Of a stretch of DNA of 20,889 nucleotides, positions 1-6,888 are shown piece by piece; the first letter of the stretch is position 1, and every line of letters begins with the position of its first letter. The DNA lies in the NCBI GenBank assembly GCA_009776965.1, contig WRMU01000008.1, forward strand, positions 1 through 20,889. The letters are read 5' to 3'. The DNA is from Microgenomates group bacterium (GTDB lineage Bacteria; Patescibacteriota; Microgenomatia; UBA1400; PJMF01). Made by a program: the position numbers and the translations under genes. The notes under the pieces are model-generated. The model was not told the DNA's origin, ran no database searches, and worked only from the letters and a program-made list of their open reading frames with translations.

Positions 1-627
1 CAGCTCATCTGGGCCATTTCCATGCAAAACCACGGTTTTTACGAAGATAAAGCATATGAGACAGCCGACTATGACTCCATTCAATACCGCCTACCCGCCC
101 ATCTCCAAGACGCAGAACAAGAACAGCTCCTCAAAAACTATCTCATCGGCGCTCGTGATGCTGACCTTCTTCTGGGTCGCCTAGTTGATCATTTTTCCGA
201 CTATGATCAGCCGGTTATCCTCGCCTTTTTTGGCGATCACTGGCCCTACTGGCAGGGCGGCGATTTCGTCCGCAGTCTTTTGCCCGACAATTTATCCACT
301 CTCGAGGAGTCTATTGCTATTCACCAAACTCCCTTCCTCCTCTGGTCCAATTACCATCAAGTCCCCGAAGATCTAGGGATTATCAGCGGTTCCTTAGTCG
401 CTCCCCTCGTCGCTCGCCAAAGCTGCCTCCCGCTCCCTCCTTTCTGGGAGATGCTCGATTATCATCGTCAGTTCCTCACCGGTTACAATCTCGGCATTAA
501 TGTCCTCGCTGACGGCTCTCTTGTTATCGACGACGACCTCCCCGCCGATCTCCTCGAACTCAAAAATAACCACTGGCTCTGGCAATACGACCTCCTTTTT
601 GGCCGTCAATATTCACTTTCTCCTTAA
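1..627 (+). CDS. LTA synthase/sulfatase-family protein, C-terminal part (5' end outside window)
   Basis: The reading frame is open from base 1 and runs to TAA, so this is the last ~208 residues of a longer protein and the ATG at 22 is internal. It reads Ser-Met-Gln-Asn-His-Gly-Phe-Tyr at its beginning, which matches the substrate-binding His segment of LtaS-type enzymes. About 60 residues later comes FFGDHWP, the Asp-His metal-ligand motif of the alkaline phosphatase/sulfatase superfamily. Such enzymes sit in the membrane with the catalytic domain outside and transfer or hydrolyse phosphoglycerol or similar groups in teichoic-acid-like polymers. The catalytic Thr and the membrane segments would lie upstream. 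Family placement is good; the true substrate is unknown, and a phosphoethanolamine or other sulfatase-fold transferase remains possible. Confidence 0.8.
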   Translation, partial: QLIWAISMQNHGFYEDKAYETADYDSIQYRLPAHLQDAEQEQLLKNYLIGARDADLLLGRLVDHFSDYDQPVILAFFGDHWPYWQGGDFVRSLLPDNLSTLEESIAIHQTPFLLWSNYHQVPEDLGIISGSLVAPLVARQSCLPLPPFWEMLDYHRQFLTGYNLGINVLADGSLVIDDDLPADLLELKNNHWLWQYDLLFGRQYSLSP

Positions 628-679
628 CTTTTTACTATTTTCCGAGTCCCCCATTATACACCCATGGAGTTTAGATAAA

Positions 680-740
680 AATCACCGCAAAACTGGCTAT
701 AATCACCGCATTTTGCGGTGATTATGGTATAATCACCGCA
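680..740 (+). promoter_or_regulatory. Promoter and probable auto-operator of the Fic gene
   Basis: The 10-mer AATCACCGCA occurs three times in the same direction (680-689, 701-710, 731-740) and once inverted (714-723), the inverted copy forming a hairpin-like dyad with the second. TATAAT boxes at 698-703 and 728-733 overlap two of the copies, and the second has an extended -10 TGG in front. The last copy ends on the A of the Fic ATG. This is what a repressor site blocking polymerase would look like. The natural candidate ligand is the winged-helix domain at the N-terminus of the Fic protein itself; that link is inference. Confidence 0.7.
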
Positions 741-1786
741 TGGAACTTACTAAACGACAACAATTCATTCTTAACCAGATCATTAGCGCCCATCGGCCAT
801 TGAGCATAAAAGAGCTAAAGCAGCTGATAATCACAAACTATGACATTTCACGCGACACATTAGGCCGAGAGCTTACTATCCTTCTCAACAATGGTTTCAT
901 CAAATCTATCGGTCTTGGTCCAGCCACAACTTATTCCATTGATAATAACCTATTGTCCCCGATTGACGCTGAAAGCTATTTTGCCACCCATCAAGACAGC
1001 CGACAAGTCACCACCGAGCCTAATTTAGAGTTTTTCCACCGCCTTTCCCAAACCAATCTCACTCCAGACATCTCAGTCATTGACCGCCAAATCATCCAAT
1101 ACCAAGCCAAAATCACTGATTTACCACCCGATATTCGCCAAAAAGAATTAGAGCGTTTTGTCATCGATTTGGCATACAAATCGTCCGCCATCGAAGGCAA
1201 CACCTACACTTTACTAGAGACAGAGATTCTTATCAAGACAGCGCAACGAGCTACTGGACACGATGAAAAAGAATCCCTAATGATTCTCAATCATAAGACA
1301 GCCCTTGACTTGATTATCAAAAATCCGGCAAGTTTCAAACACATCAGTTTGAATAATATCATAGACATTCATCGACAATTAACATTTGATTTAGGCGTGA
1401 ATAGCGGAATTCGTCGCCACGCAGTAGGCATTTCCGGCACCAATTATAGACCGCTGGACAATGAGTTTGCCCTCCGAGAGCATTTAGAGAGAGCTATTGA
1501 GATTGTCAATAAAAAAACCAATCCTATAGAAAAAGCCATTATTATCAGTGGACTGATTATCTATCTCCAACCATTTGCAGACGGTAACAAGCGCACGGCT
1601 CGCATGACAGCCAATGCGGTTCTATTAGCGTATGATATAGCTCCAATTTCTTATCGTAATATCGACGAATTGTATTATAAGAAAGCGGCCATACTAATTG
1701 ATGAGCAGCACAACTTCTATCATTATTGTCGAATTATGCTAGATAGTTTGATATTCTCACTGGATAATTATGCTGTGCGAATCTAA
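740..1786 (+). CDS. Winged-helix/Fic-domain protein with a Gln in place of the Fic catalytic His
   Basis: This 348-residue protein starts with a helix-turn-helix/winged-helix region (about 5-70). It then has a class II Fic inhibitory helix, SSAIEGN at 148-154, fitting (S/T)xxxE(G/N), and a Fic core whose loop reads QPFADGNKR from 277. In active Fic enzymes that first residue is the His that deprotonates the target hydroxyl during AMP transfer; here the codon is CAA (Gln). Phe279, Asp281, Gly282, Asn283 and Arg285 of the loop are kept, so nucleotide binding may persist. No Shine-Dalgarno is present: the TATAAT at 728-733 puts the transcription start at about the ATG, implying a leaderless mRNA. 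Base use looks more AT-rich than in the flanking genes, hinting at transfer. It is probably an autoregulating DNA-binding Fic; whether it modifies proteins is open. Confidence 0.88.
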   Translation: MELTKRQQFILNQIISAHRPLSIKELKQLIITNYDISRDTLGRELTILLNNGFIKSIGLGPATTYSIDNNLLSPIDAESYFATHQDSRQVTTEPNLEFFHRLSQTNLTPDISVIDRQIIQYQAKITDLPPDIRQKELERFVIDLAYKSSAIEGNTYTLLETEILIKTAQRATGHDEKESLMILNHKTALDLIIKNPASFKHISLNNIIDIHRQLTFDLGVNSGIRRHAVGISGTNYRPLDNEFALREHLERAIEIVNKKTNPIEKAIIISGLIIYLQPFADGNKRTARMTANAVLLAYDIAPISYRNIDELYYKKAAILIDEQHNFYHYCRIMLDSLIFSLDNYAVRI

Positions 1787-1801
1787 GCTCCCTAGTCATG
1801 A

Positions 1802-1807
1802 TATAAT
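1802..1807 (+). promoter_or_regulatory. Extended -10 promoter for the F420-ligase homologue
   Basis: TGATATAAT (extended -10; TATAAT at 1802-1807) follows the Fic stop. The transcript would carry a leader of roughly 60 bases before the ATG at 1874. The leader includes an 8-codon ORF at 1835-1861 whose TAG touches the GAAAGG ribosome site at 1861-1866. Confidence 0.6.
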
Positions 1808-1834
1808 ACCCCTGCTCAGTTAATACTTGGGGCC

Positions 1835-1861
1835 ATGAAAAAATTAGATCAGCCATACTAG
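1835..1861 (+). CDS. Possible leader peptide MKKLDQPY
   Basis: An ATG at 1835 opens an 8-codon reading frame that stops with TAG at 1859-1861. The stop's last base is the first base of the GAAAGG Shine-Dalgarno of the next gene. A purine run (GGGG, 1829-1832) just upstream could serve weakly for initiation. Ribosomes ending here would sit on the downstream ribosome site, so coupling is possible. It may be chance. Confidence 0.25.
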   Translation: MKKLDQPY

Positions 1862-1873
1862 AAAGGTTTGCTT

Positions 1874-3028
1874 ATGCGTACAATTGGTACTCTAGCTTTT
1901 GGTGTCCGCACCCCTCTTTTCAAATCCGGAGACGATCTGGAATCTATGGTTATTGATTCGGTGACGCAGGCCATGAAAAGTCACCGCCTCCAGTTTCGCG
2001 ATCGTGACATCATCGGCATCACCGAATCATTGCTCGCCAAGTCCCAAGGAAACTTTGTTAGTCTCGACATTGTTGCTCAGGATATTCATGCCAAGTTTGG
2101 CCATGAAGTTGGCGTTGTTTTTCCCATCTTTAGTCGCAATCGTTTTTCGCTCATCCTCAAGGCTATCGCCAGAGGAGTAAAAAAAGTTTATTTAATCCTC
2201 AATTATCCTCACGATGAGGTCGGTAATCCCGTCGTCAATCCCGAAAAAGTTTATCAACAACAAATAAACACCTTCACCGACATCTTCACCGAAGAACAAT
2301 TCCGCGCCATGTTTTCCCTCAAAGACTTTCTTCATCCCTTCACCGGCGTGGATATAACTCAATACTATCATGATCTATCAGACAAAATTAGTATTATTTT
2401 TGCCAATGATCCCACAGCTGTTTTGCAGTTCACCAAAAATGTATTGGTTGCCGACATTCATACTAGGGAAAAAACCAAGCAAATCATCAAGGCTGCTGGA
2501 GCCGCCAAAGTCTATACTCTTGCCGACATCATGAATAAGAGTATCGACGGTTCTGGCTATAATGACCAGTACGGTCTGCTCGGCTCCAATGTCTCCACTC
2601 AAGAAGCCCTCAAACTTTTTCCTGTCCATGGACAGCAAGCCGTGGACAACATCCAAGCTCGGCTCAAAGCCCTCACCGGCAAAAACATCGAAGTGATGAT
2701 TTATGGAGATGGTGCCTTCAAGGATCCCGTGGCTGGCATTTGGGAGCTAGCCGATCCAGTGGTGTCTCCCGCCTTTACCTCTGGTCTGCGCGGCACCCCT
2801 CATGAATTAAAACTCAAGTTCCTCGTTGATAATGCCGGTCTTAGTGATGAGGAAATTATAGCTAAAATAAAGCACAAAAATATCACTCAACACGAAACCC
2901 AAGGGACCACTCCTCGCCAAATTACTGATTTAGTTGGCAGTCTCTGCGATCTGGTCAGTGGCAGTGGCGACAAAGGCACTCCCATTGTTTATATTCAAGG
3001 ATATTTTGACAACTACGCCGACGAGTAA
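1874..3028 (+). CDS. Coenzyme F420-0:L-glutamate ligase (CofE)-like protein
   Basis: The 384-residue product has the look of the F420 ligase (CofE) family. Near its N-terminus is GTLAFGVRTPLFKSGDDL; then DRDIIGITESLLAKSQG, matching the CofE 'gDvlvi.eki.s.seG' region; and late in the chain GDGAFKDPVAGIWELADP, resembling the family's metal/GTP-binding 'D..GrP.r.G..g.AiG' segment. CofE adds glutamates to F420-0 using GTP. No other F420 biosynthesis gene or F420-dependent enzyme is in the window, so in this organism the protein may gamma-glutamylate something else. I choose ATG 1874 over an in-frame TTG at 1868 because GAAAGG at 1861-1866 is 7 bases from the ATG. It stands alone between its own promoter and that of the aldolase. 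Family fairly sure, substrate unknown. Confidence 0.75.
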   Translation: MRTIGTLAFGVRTPLFKSGDDLESMVIDSVTQAMKSHRLQFRDRDIIGITESLLAKSQGNFVSLDIVAQDIHAKFGHEVGVVFPIFSRNRFSLILKAIARGVKKVYLILNYPHDEVGNPVVNPEKVYQQQINTFTDIFTEEQFRAMFSLKDFLHPFTGVDITQYYHDLSDKISIIFANDPTAVLQFTKNVLVADIHTREKTKQIIKAAGAAKVYTLADIMNKSIDGSGYNDQYGLLGSNVSTQEALKLFPVHGQQAVDNIQARLKALTGKNIEVMIYGDGAFKDPVAGIWELADPVVSPAFTSGLRGTPHELKLKFLVDNAGLSDEEIIAKIKHKNITQHETQGTTPRQITDLVGSLCDLVSGSGDKGTPIVYIQGYFDNYADE

Positions 3029-3046
3029 TTAGTCTTTTTCTCATGC

Positions 3047-3052
3047 TATAAT
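3047..3052 (+). promoter_or_regulatory. Extended -10 promoter giving a leaderless fba transcript
   Basis: TGCTATAAT (TATAAT at 3047-3052) lies 18 bases after the stop of the preceding gene. The fba ATG starts 6 bases after the box, where transcription itself should start. No ribosome site precedes the ATG. Confidence 0.65.
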
Positions 3053-3058
3053 ATTTAC

Positions 3059-3922
3059 ATGTCTACTCTCACTGTCAACGATTGGCTCCAAAAGGCCAAA
3101 CAATCCCAGTTCGCCCTCGGGGCCTTTAATTGTAATAATATGGAAATCATGCAGGCCATTGCCTCCGCTGCCGCGCAGACCCGCGCCCCCCTCATTATCC
3201 AAGCCAGCAAAGGGGCCATCGCTTATGCCGGTCTCGACTATATCATCGCTCTCTCCCAAACCGCCCAAAAAAATACTGGCCTCCCCATCTTCCTTCATCT
3301 CGACCATGGCGACTACGACACTGCCCTCACTTGCATCAATAGCGGTGGATTTGCCAGCGTGATGTTTGATGGTTCTGGACTGCCTCTTGAGGAAAATATT
3401 CGCCTCACCCAAGAAGTTGTTAATCTCGCCCACCAACATGGAGTTTTTGTCGAAGCTGAGATCGGTAGAGTAGGGGGGGTTGAGGAAGACCTCAGTGTCT
3501 CCGCCAAAGAAGCCACTTATACTCAGCCCTCAGAAGCTCTCGATTTTGTTGAGCAAACTAATTGTGACTCTCTCGCCATCGCCATCGGTACCGCTCATGG
3601 CGTCTATACTGGCGAGCCAGTTTTGCGTTTTGATTTAATCACCCAAATCTCCCAATTATTGCCCAGCACCCCTCTAGTCATGCATGGCTCCTCAGGTGTA
3701 TCCGCTCCCGACATCCAAAAAGCCATCCAGTCCGGTATCAGCAAAATTAATATCGACACCGACATCCGCCAAGCTTTTGTCCAGCAACTTAGTGATGTCA
3801 TCGCCGCTCATCCTCAAGAAATTGATCCTCGCAAGATTTTGGGTACTGCTCGCGAAGCAGCCACCACCGTCATTGTCGAAAAAATCACCACTTTTGGTTC
3901 TGCTGGTCAAGCCGCCTCCTAA
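3059..3922 (+). CDS. fba: Class II fructose-bisphosphate aldolase
   Basis: This 287-residue zinc aldolase interconverts fructose 1,6-bisphosphate with dihydroxyacetone phosphate and glyceraldehyde 3-phosphate in cytoplasmic glycolysis/gluconeogenesis. Visible family marks are HLDHGD (80-85, with catalytic Asp82 and zinc ligand His83), VEAEIGRVGGVE (131-142), AIGTAHGVY (175-183, zinc ligand His180), MHGSSGV (208-214, zinc ligand His209) and INIDTDIR (230-237). The length is normal for the family. The promoter at 3047-3052 implies a leaderless message. Tagatose-bisphosphate aldolase is the close alternative, but no tagatose genes are nearby. No hairpin terminator is seen after the stop. Confidence 0.95.
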   Translation: MSTLTVNDWLQKAKQSQFALGAFNCNNMEIMQAIASAAAQTRAPLIIQASKGAIAYAGLDYIIALSQTAQKNTGLPIFLHLDHGDYDTALTCINSGGFASVMFDGSGLPLEENIRLTQEVVNLAHQHGVFVEAEIGRVGGVEEDLSVSAKEATYTQPSEALDFVEQTNCDSLAIAIGTAHGVYTGEPVLRFDLITQISQLLPSTPLVMHGSSGVSAPDIQKAIQSGISKINIDTDIRQAFVQQLSDVIAAHPQEIDPRKILGTAREAATTVIVEKITTFGSAGQAAS

Positions 3923-3992
3923 AACTCACTCATGCCTCCTCCGCCATCCATTACCCTCCCTTTTTCTTCCTCTGACATAATAGTTTATCTTT

Positions 3993-4107
3993 TGATATAA
4001 TATCCCAGTCAGCCAATCGTCCAAATTGTGTCGACAATTCTTTTACAAAGAGGTGCTGTTTATGTGTTAAGGAATCATTAGGTCTGGAAATCTATTTTAG
4101 AAAGGAG
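3993..4107 (+). promoter_or_regulatory. purCE promoter and leader
   Basis: An extended -10 TGATATAAT (TATAAT 3996-4001) starts a leader of about 105 bases. In order it contains a hairpin AATTGT-GTCG-ACAATT (4024-4039), a well-formed ribosome site AAAGAGGT (4047-4054) serving only a two-codon ORF ATG-TGT-TAA (4062-4070), and the real purC site AGAAAGGAG (4099-4107), 8 bases from the ATG. I do not see the conserved core of the purine riboswitch. The layout suggests translational or attenuation control but does not prove it. Confidence 0.6.
4062..4070 (+). other. Two-codon mini-ORF (Met-Cys-stop) with its own ribosome site
   Basis: ATG TGT TAA follows AAAGAGGT at a 7-base spacing, so a ribosome should initiate here and stop at once, 46 bases ahead of purC. 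Minimal ORFs of this sort can hold or recycle ribosomes in leaders; function here is inferred only from placement. Confidence 0.3.
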
Positions 4108-4115
4108 CATAGCTC

Positions 4116-4889
4116 ATGGAGATGATTAACCTAAAAGAAGTCACGCGAGGAAAGAGCAAGATCGTGTACCATTTCCCCTACAAAAACGCTGGCGACTACT
4201 ACATCCTCCAGTTTACCGGAGATCAGACCGTCAACGCTCAGGGGGAGCTCGACCCAGGCGCCAATTTTGTCGCCCAAAACATCCCAGCGGAGGAAAAAGC
4301 TGAAATTGCCGACATCACTATTCGCATGTCGGAATACTACTTCCGGCTTTTGGAAAAACATGGCATTAAAACCCATTTTGTTTCCGCCGATCTCGACAAG
4401 TTGCAAATGACAGTCAAAATAGGGACTCCTATTGGCCGCGGAATGGAGTGTATTGTTCGCTATTTTTCTTATGGCAGTTTCGTCGCCCGCTATGGAGACT
4501 ATCCTGCTTTTGCCAAAGGCGAACCAATCTACGTCAGGGAGTTTCATCACAAGAATGACGCTGCCGGCGATCCTCCACTCACCCTCGACATTATTCTAGC
4601 CGGAAAAATCCTCACGCACGAAGAATACGATGAGCTTTATGACCTGCTAGGCAAGGCTATCGAAATCATCCATCTCGACTTAGCCGGCGCAGGGCTCACC
4701 TTGATCGACATCAAAATTGAGTTCATGCGCGGCACTGACGAAAATGGCAATTCCTACTGGATGGTCGCCGACGAAATCGCTGCCGGAAGCATGCGCGTCG
4801 CTCTCGACGGCGTGGAAATCAAGGATAAGAAACTTCTGGCCAAGCTCATCTTGGATTACGCCTTAAGCCGAAAGGAGGTTCCGTCATGA
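4116..4889 (+). CDS. purC: Phosphoribosylaminoimidazole-succinocarboxamide synthase (SAICAR synthetase)
   Basis: The 257-residue enzyme joins CAIR and aspartate with ATP to give SAICAR in de novo purine synthesis. Family marks: GKSKIVY (12-18, ATP-binding start), FTGDQT (33-38), ECIVRYFSYGSF (111-122), EFHHKNDAAGDPP (142-154, corresponding to the usual 'E...K.d...DP'), and LIDIKIEF (196-203). The common late motif 'DEISPDs.R' is here DEIAAGSMR (219-227), with Ala-Gly in place of Pro-Asp, a departure at a usually conserved site. The start at 4116 is set by AGAAAGGAG at 4099-4107. Its last four bases overlap purE (ATGA), so the pair is co-translated. Confidence 0.95.
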   Translation: MEMINLKEVTRGKSKIVYHFPYKNAGDYYILQFTGDQTVNAQGELDPGANFVAQNIPAEEKAEIADITIRMSEYYFRLLEKHGIKTHFVSADLDKLQMTVKIGTPIGRGMECIVRYFSYGSFVARYGDYPAFAKGEPIYVREFHHKNDAAGDPPLTLDIILAGKILTHEEYDELYDLLGKAIEIIHLDLAGAGLTLIDIKIEFMRGTDENGNSYWMVADEIAAGSMRVALDGVEIKDKKLLAKLILDYALSRKEVPS

Positions 4890-5404
4890 GAAATGAAGTT
4901 TTATTGATCATGGGGAGCAAAAGCGATTGGCCCGTCGTCCAGAAATGCGCCATAGTGCTCAAAGAACTCGGTGTACCCTTAATGGCCGGCCGACCCCACG
5001 TCGCTTCCGCCCACCGCAACCCCAAAAAAGTTGAGGAGCTTAGCCTCGCCGCCAACGATGGTAATGTTGGTGTCATCATTGCTGCTGCCGGTATGTCGGC
5101 GGCGCTGCCAGGAGTGATCAAATCACACACCGTTTTGCCGGTAGTCGGTTTGCCCATAGGATCCTCCACCAATCCCTTAGACAGTCAGGCCGCGCTACTA
5201 TCCATGACAGCCATGCCTGCTGGTATCGTAGTGGCCAGCGTTGGCATCAACGCCACCGAAAACGCTGCCCTCTTGGCCGCGGAAATATTGGCCGTCAACG
5301 ATCCGAAGCTAAGCGCCAAACTGCTTGAGCGAAGAAAAGCTCAGGCGGCTAAAGTTGAGGAAGCAGATGCGGAAATGGAGCTAGAAGTAATGGAGTGGAA
5401 ATAA
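4886..5404 (+). CDS. purE: 5-(carboxyamino)imidazole ribonucleotide mutase
   Basis: This 172-residue protein fits PurE. It has MGSKSDWPV near the N-terminus (9-17), the catalytic SAHR (41-44), AGMSAALPGVI where the family has 'AG.aA.LPG', then GLPIGSSTNPLDSQAALLSMTAMPAG for the 'GvPv....l.G.daLlS..qMP.G' segment. A Lys/Glu-rich tail follows from about 148. PurE moves the carboxylate of N5-CAIR to C4, making the substrate of PurC, so the two neighbours catalyse consecutive steps. Translation is coupled to purC through the ATGA overlap. A class II (AIR carboxylase) role is possible if no PurK is encoded elsewhere. Confidence 0.94.
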   Translation: MRNEVLLIMGSKSDWPVVQKCAIVLKELGVPLMAGRPHVASAHRNPKKVEELSLAANDGNVGVIIAAAGMSAALPGVIKSHTVLPVVGLPIGSSTNPLDSQAALLSMTAMPAGIVVASVGINATENAALLAAEILAVNDPKLSAKLLERRKAQAAKVEEADAEMELEVMEWK

Positions 5405-5438
5405 AATCCACGGACGCACAACTTTGTAAAAGAAACTT

Positions 5439-5470
5439 GGCCTCTGGTATAATTTTTTTTACCAGAGGCC
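5439..5470 (+). terminator. 11-bp inverted repeat after purE: terminator or operator
   Basis: GGCCTCTGGTA (5439-5449) and TACCAGAGGCC (5460-5470) pair perfectly around a 10-base T-rich loop. A purCE terminator is the simple reading, but the T-run lies in the loop and the bases after the stem are only TTCCTTC. The left arm also runs into an extended -10, TGGTATAAT (TATAAT 5448-5453), with TTGTAA at 5424-5429 eighteen bases upstream. A repressor site for the copper operon is therefore equally credible. Confidence 0.5.
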
Positions 5471-5511
5471 TTCCTTCGTATCAAAACCACCCCTACCCTC
5501 GGCCATGATTA

Positions 5512-5522
5512 TATGATATAAC
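5512..5522 (+). promoter_or_regulatory. Probable promoter of the copper operon
   Basis: TATGAT (5512-5517) overlaps TATAAC (5517-5522) just 10-15 bases before the ATG at 5533, and there is no ribosome site between. This suggests a leaderless or nearly leaderless transcript. Confidence 0.45.
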
Positions 5523-5532
5523 CAAAAAACCT

Positions 5533-6888
5533 ATGCCAAAACCACCCACCCACACTTTTTATGTCCAAGGCATCCACTGCGCCGCTTGTGAGCTCATCAT
5601 CAAAGACCTTCTTGACGAAGGCAAATATATCGCCAGCTACACTTTTTCTGCTTCAACCAATAAAATTGATGTTTCCTTCACCAACTCCCGCTTTGCAGAC
5701 CCCAAACTCGCTTTATTTTTCATCCAACAGATCTTTCAAGACACTAGCTACGTATTCTCCCTCCAGCCCTCCAAGAACCATCATTTACCCGACATGCTTT
5801 TTGGCATTAGCGCCGCTTTAATCATTATCTTTATCATCATTTTGTCGCCCGCGCAAAATATCATCACCCAGCCCAACCTAGATAATAGCTCCAGCTATCT
5901 CGCCTTCTTTATTTTTGGTTTACTAGCCAGTATTTCCAGCTGCGCTGTTTTAGTCGGCGGTATAATTCTTTCTCTCGCTAAAACTTGGTTCAAAAATAAC
6001 CAACCTAAATGGCAGCCAATTTTAAGTTTTCAAATTGGCAGAATTGCCGGCTTCGCCTTCGGCGGTCTTATTCTTGGTCTCATCGGCAGATTTTTCCATG
6101 TTAGCTATATGCTCAGCGCCTTTTTATTAATTATAGTTTCGCTATTAATGATTTTGGCGGGCCTAGACTTTCTCGGTTGCCAAGTTTTCTCCCGCTTATT
6201 CAAAGGTAATAATCTCCCCCAATTAGCCCAGAAGTCCGCTGCCACTTCACTTTTCTGGCCCGCCGCAGTTGGTCTCCTCACCTTCTTCATCCCTTGTGGC
6301 TTCACCGCCACTGTCCAGCTCCTCTCCTTCGCCGCTGCCTCGCCCTCCACTGCGGCCCTAATTATGACTTCTTTTGTCCTCGGCACAGTTCCCATGCTAT
6401 CCCTCATTGCCTTTTCCGGCTCTTTTTATCAGGGCAATCAACGCCTCAATCGCATCGTCAGCTATTGTTTAGGAGCTCTGATTATCGCCTTTGGGCTCAT
6501 CAATCTCAACACTCAATTTAGAGCCTTAAACCTCCCCAATTTCGATCCGCAAATCTTAATTCCCGCTCCCACTTCTTCCTCCGCTTCCCCAGCCGACAAT
6601 CTTGTCCCCATGGACGGCGAAGTCCAAGTCATCCAGCTCACTGCCGAGGCTCGCGGCTACAAACCCTCCAGCCTCACCATCCGCGCCCATACCCCCACCA
6701 GACTAGAAATTGATGTCCTCAGCGTTTCTGGCTGCAGCAATGCTATTATCGCTCCTGCTTTTTTTGAGGAGAAGATTCCTCTCGTTGCGGGAGAGACCGT
6801 GGTTAAAGAGTTCATTTCTCCCGCCTCCGGCAAATATAAAATCACTTGTTGGATGAATATGATGACCGTTAATGTGGAGGTTATTTAA
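5533..6888 (+). CDS. HMA / DsbD-like membrane / cupredoxin fusion protein (TauE/SafE-type)
   Basis: This 451-residue protein has three parts. Residues 8-80 form a heavy-metal-associated domain with GIHCAAC (metal cysteines 16 and 19). Residues about 88-325 hold a membrane domain of DsbD_2/CcdA or 'sulfite exporter TauE/SafE' type with Cys137 (SSCA) and Cys255 in the PCG motif. After a Pro/Ser-rich linker, residues 360-451 form a cupredoxin-like domain with the Cu-site pattern Cys401 ... Cys439-x-Met441-x-Met443. The parts suggest passage of copper or electrons between the cytosol and the outside. Its stop overlaps the start of the next gene (TAATG), so it acts with the P-type ATPase. The architecture is known in other bacteria; the exact role is not settled. 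Mercury or silver handling is an alternative. Confidence 0.85.
   Translation: MPKPPTHTFYVQGIHCAACELIIKDLLDEGKYIASYTFSASTNKIDVSFTNSRFADPKLALFFIQQIFQDTSYVFSLQPSKNHHLPDMLFGISAALIIIFIIILSPAQNIITQPNLDNSSSYLAFFIFGLLASISSCAVLVGGIILSLAKTWFKNNQPKWQPILSFQIGRIAGFAFGGLILGLIGRFFHVSYMLSAFLLIIVSLLMILAGLDFLGCQVFSRLFKGNNLPQLAQKSAATSLFWPAAVGLLTFFIPCGFTATVQLLSFAAASPSTAALIMTSFVLGTVPMLSLIAFSGSFYQGNQRLNRIVSYCLGALIIAFGLINLNTQFRALNLPNFDPQILIPAPTSSSASPADNLVPMDGEVQVIQLTAEARGYKPSSLTIRAHTPTRLEIDVLSVSGCSNAIIAPAFFEEKIPLVAGETVVKEFISPASGKYKITCWMNMMTVNVEVI

Noticed and set aside
3996..4115. Purine riboswitch ahead of purC
   Set aside because: The leader has one short hairpin and a mini-ORF, but I could not find the conserved three-way-junction core of that riboswitch.
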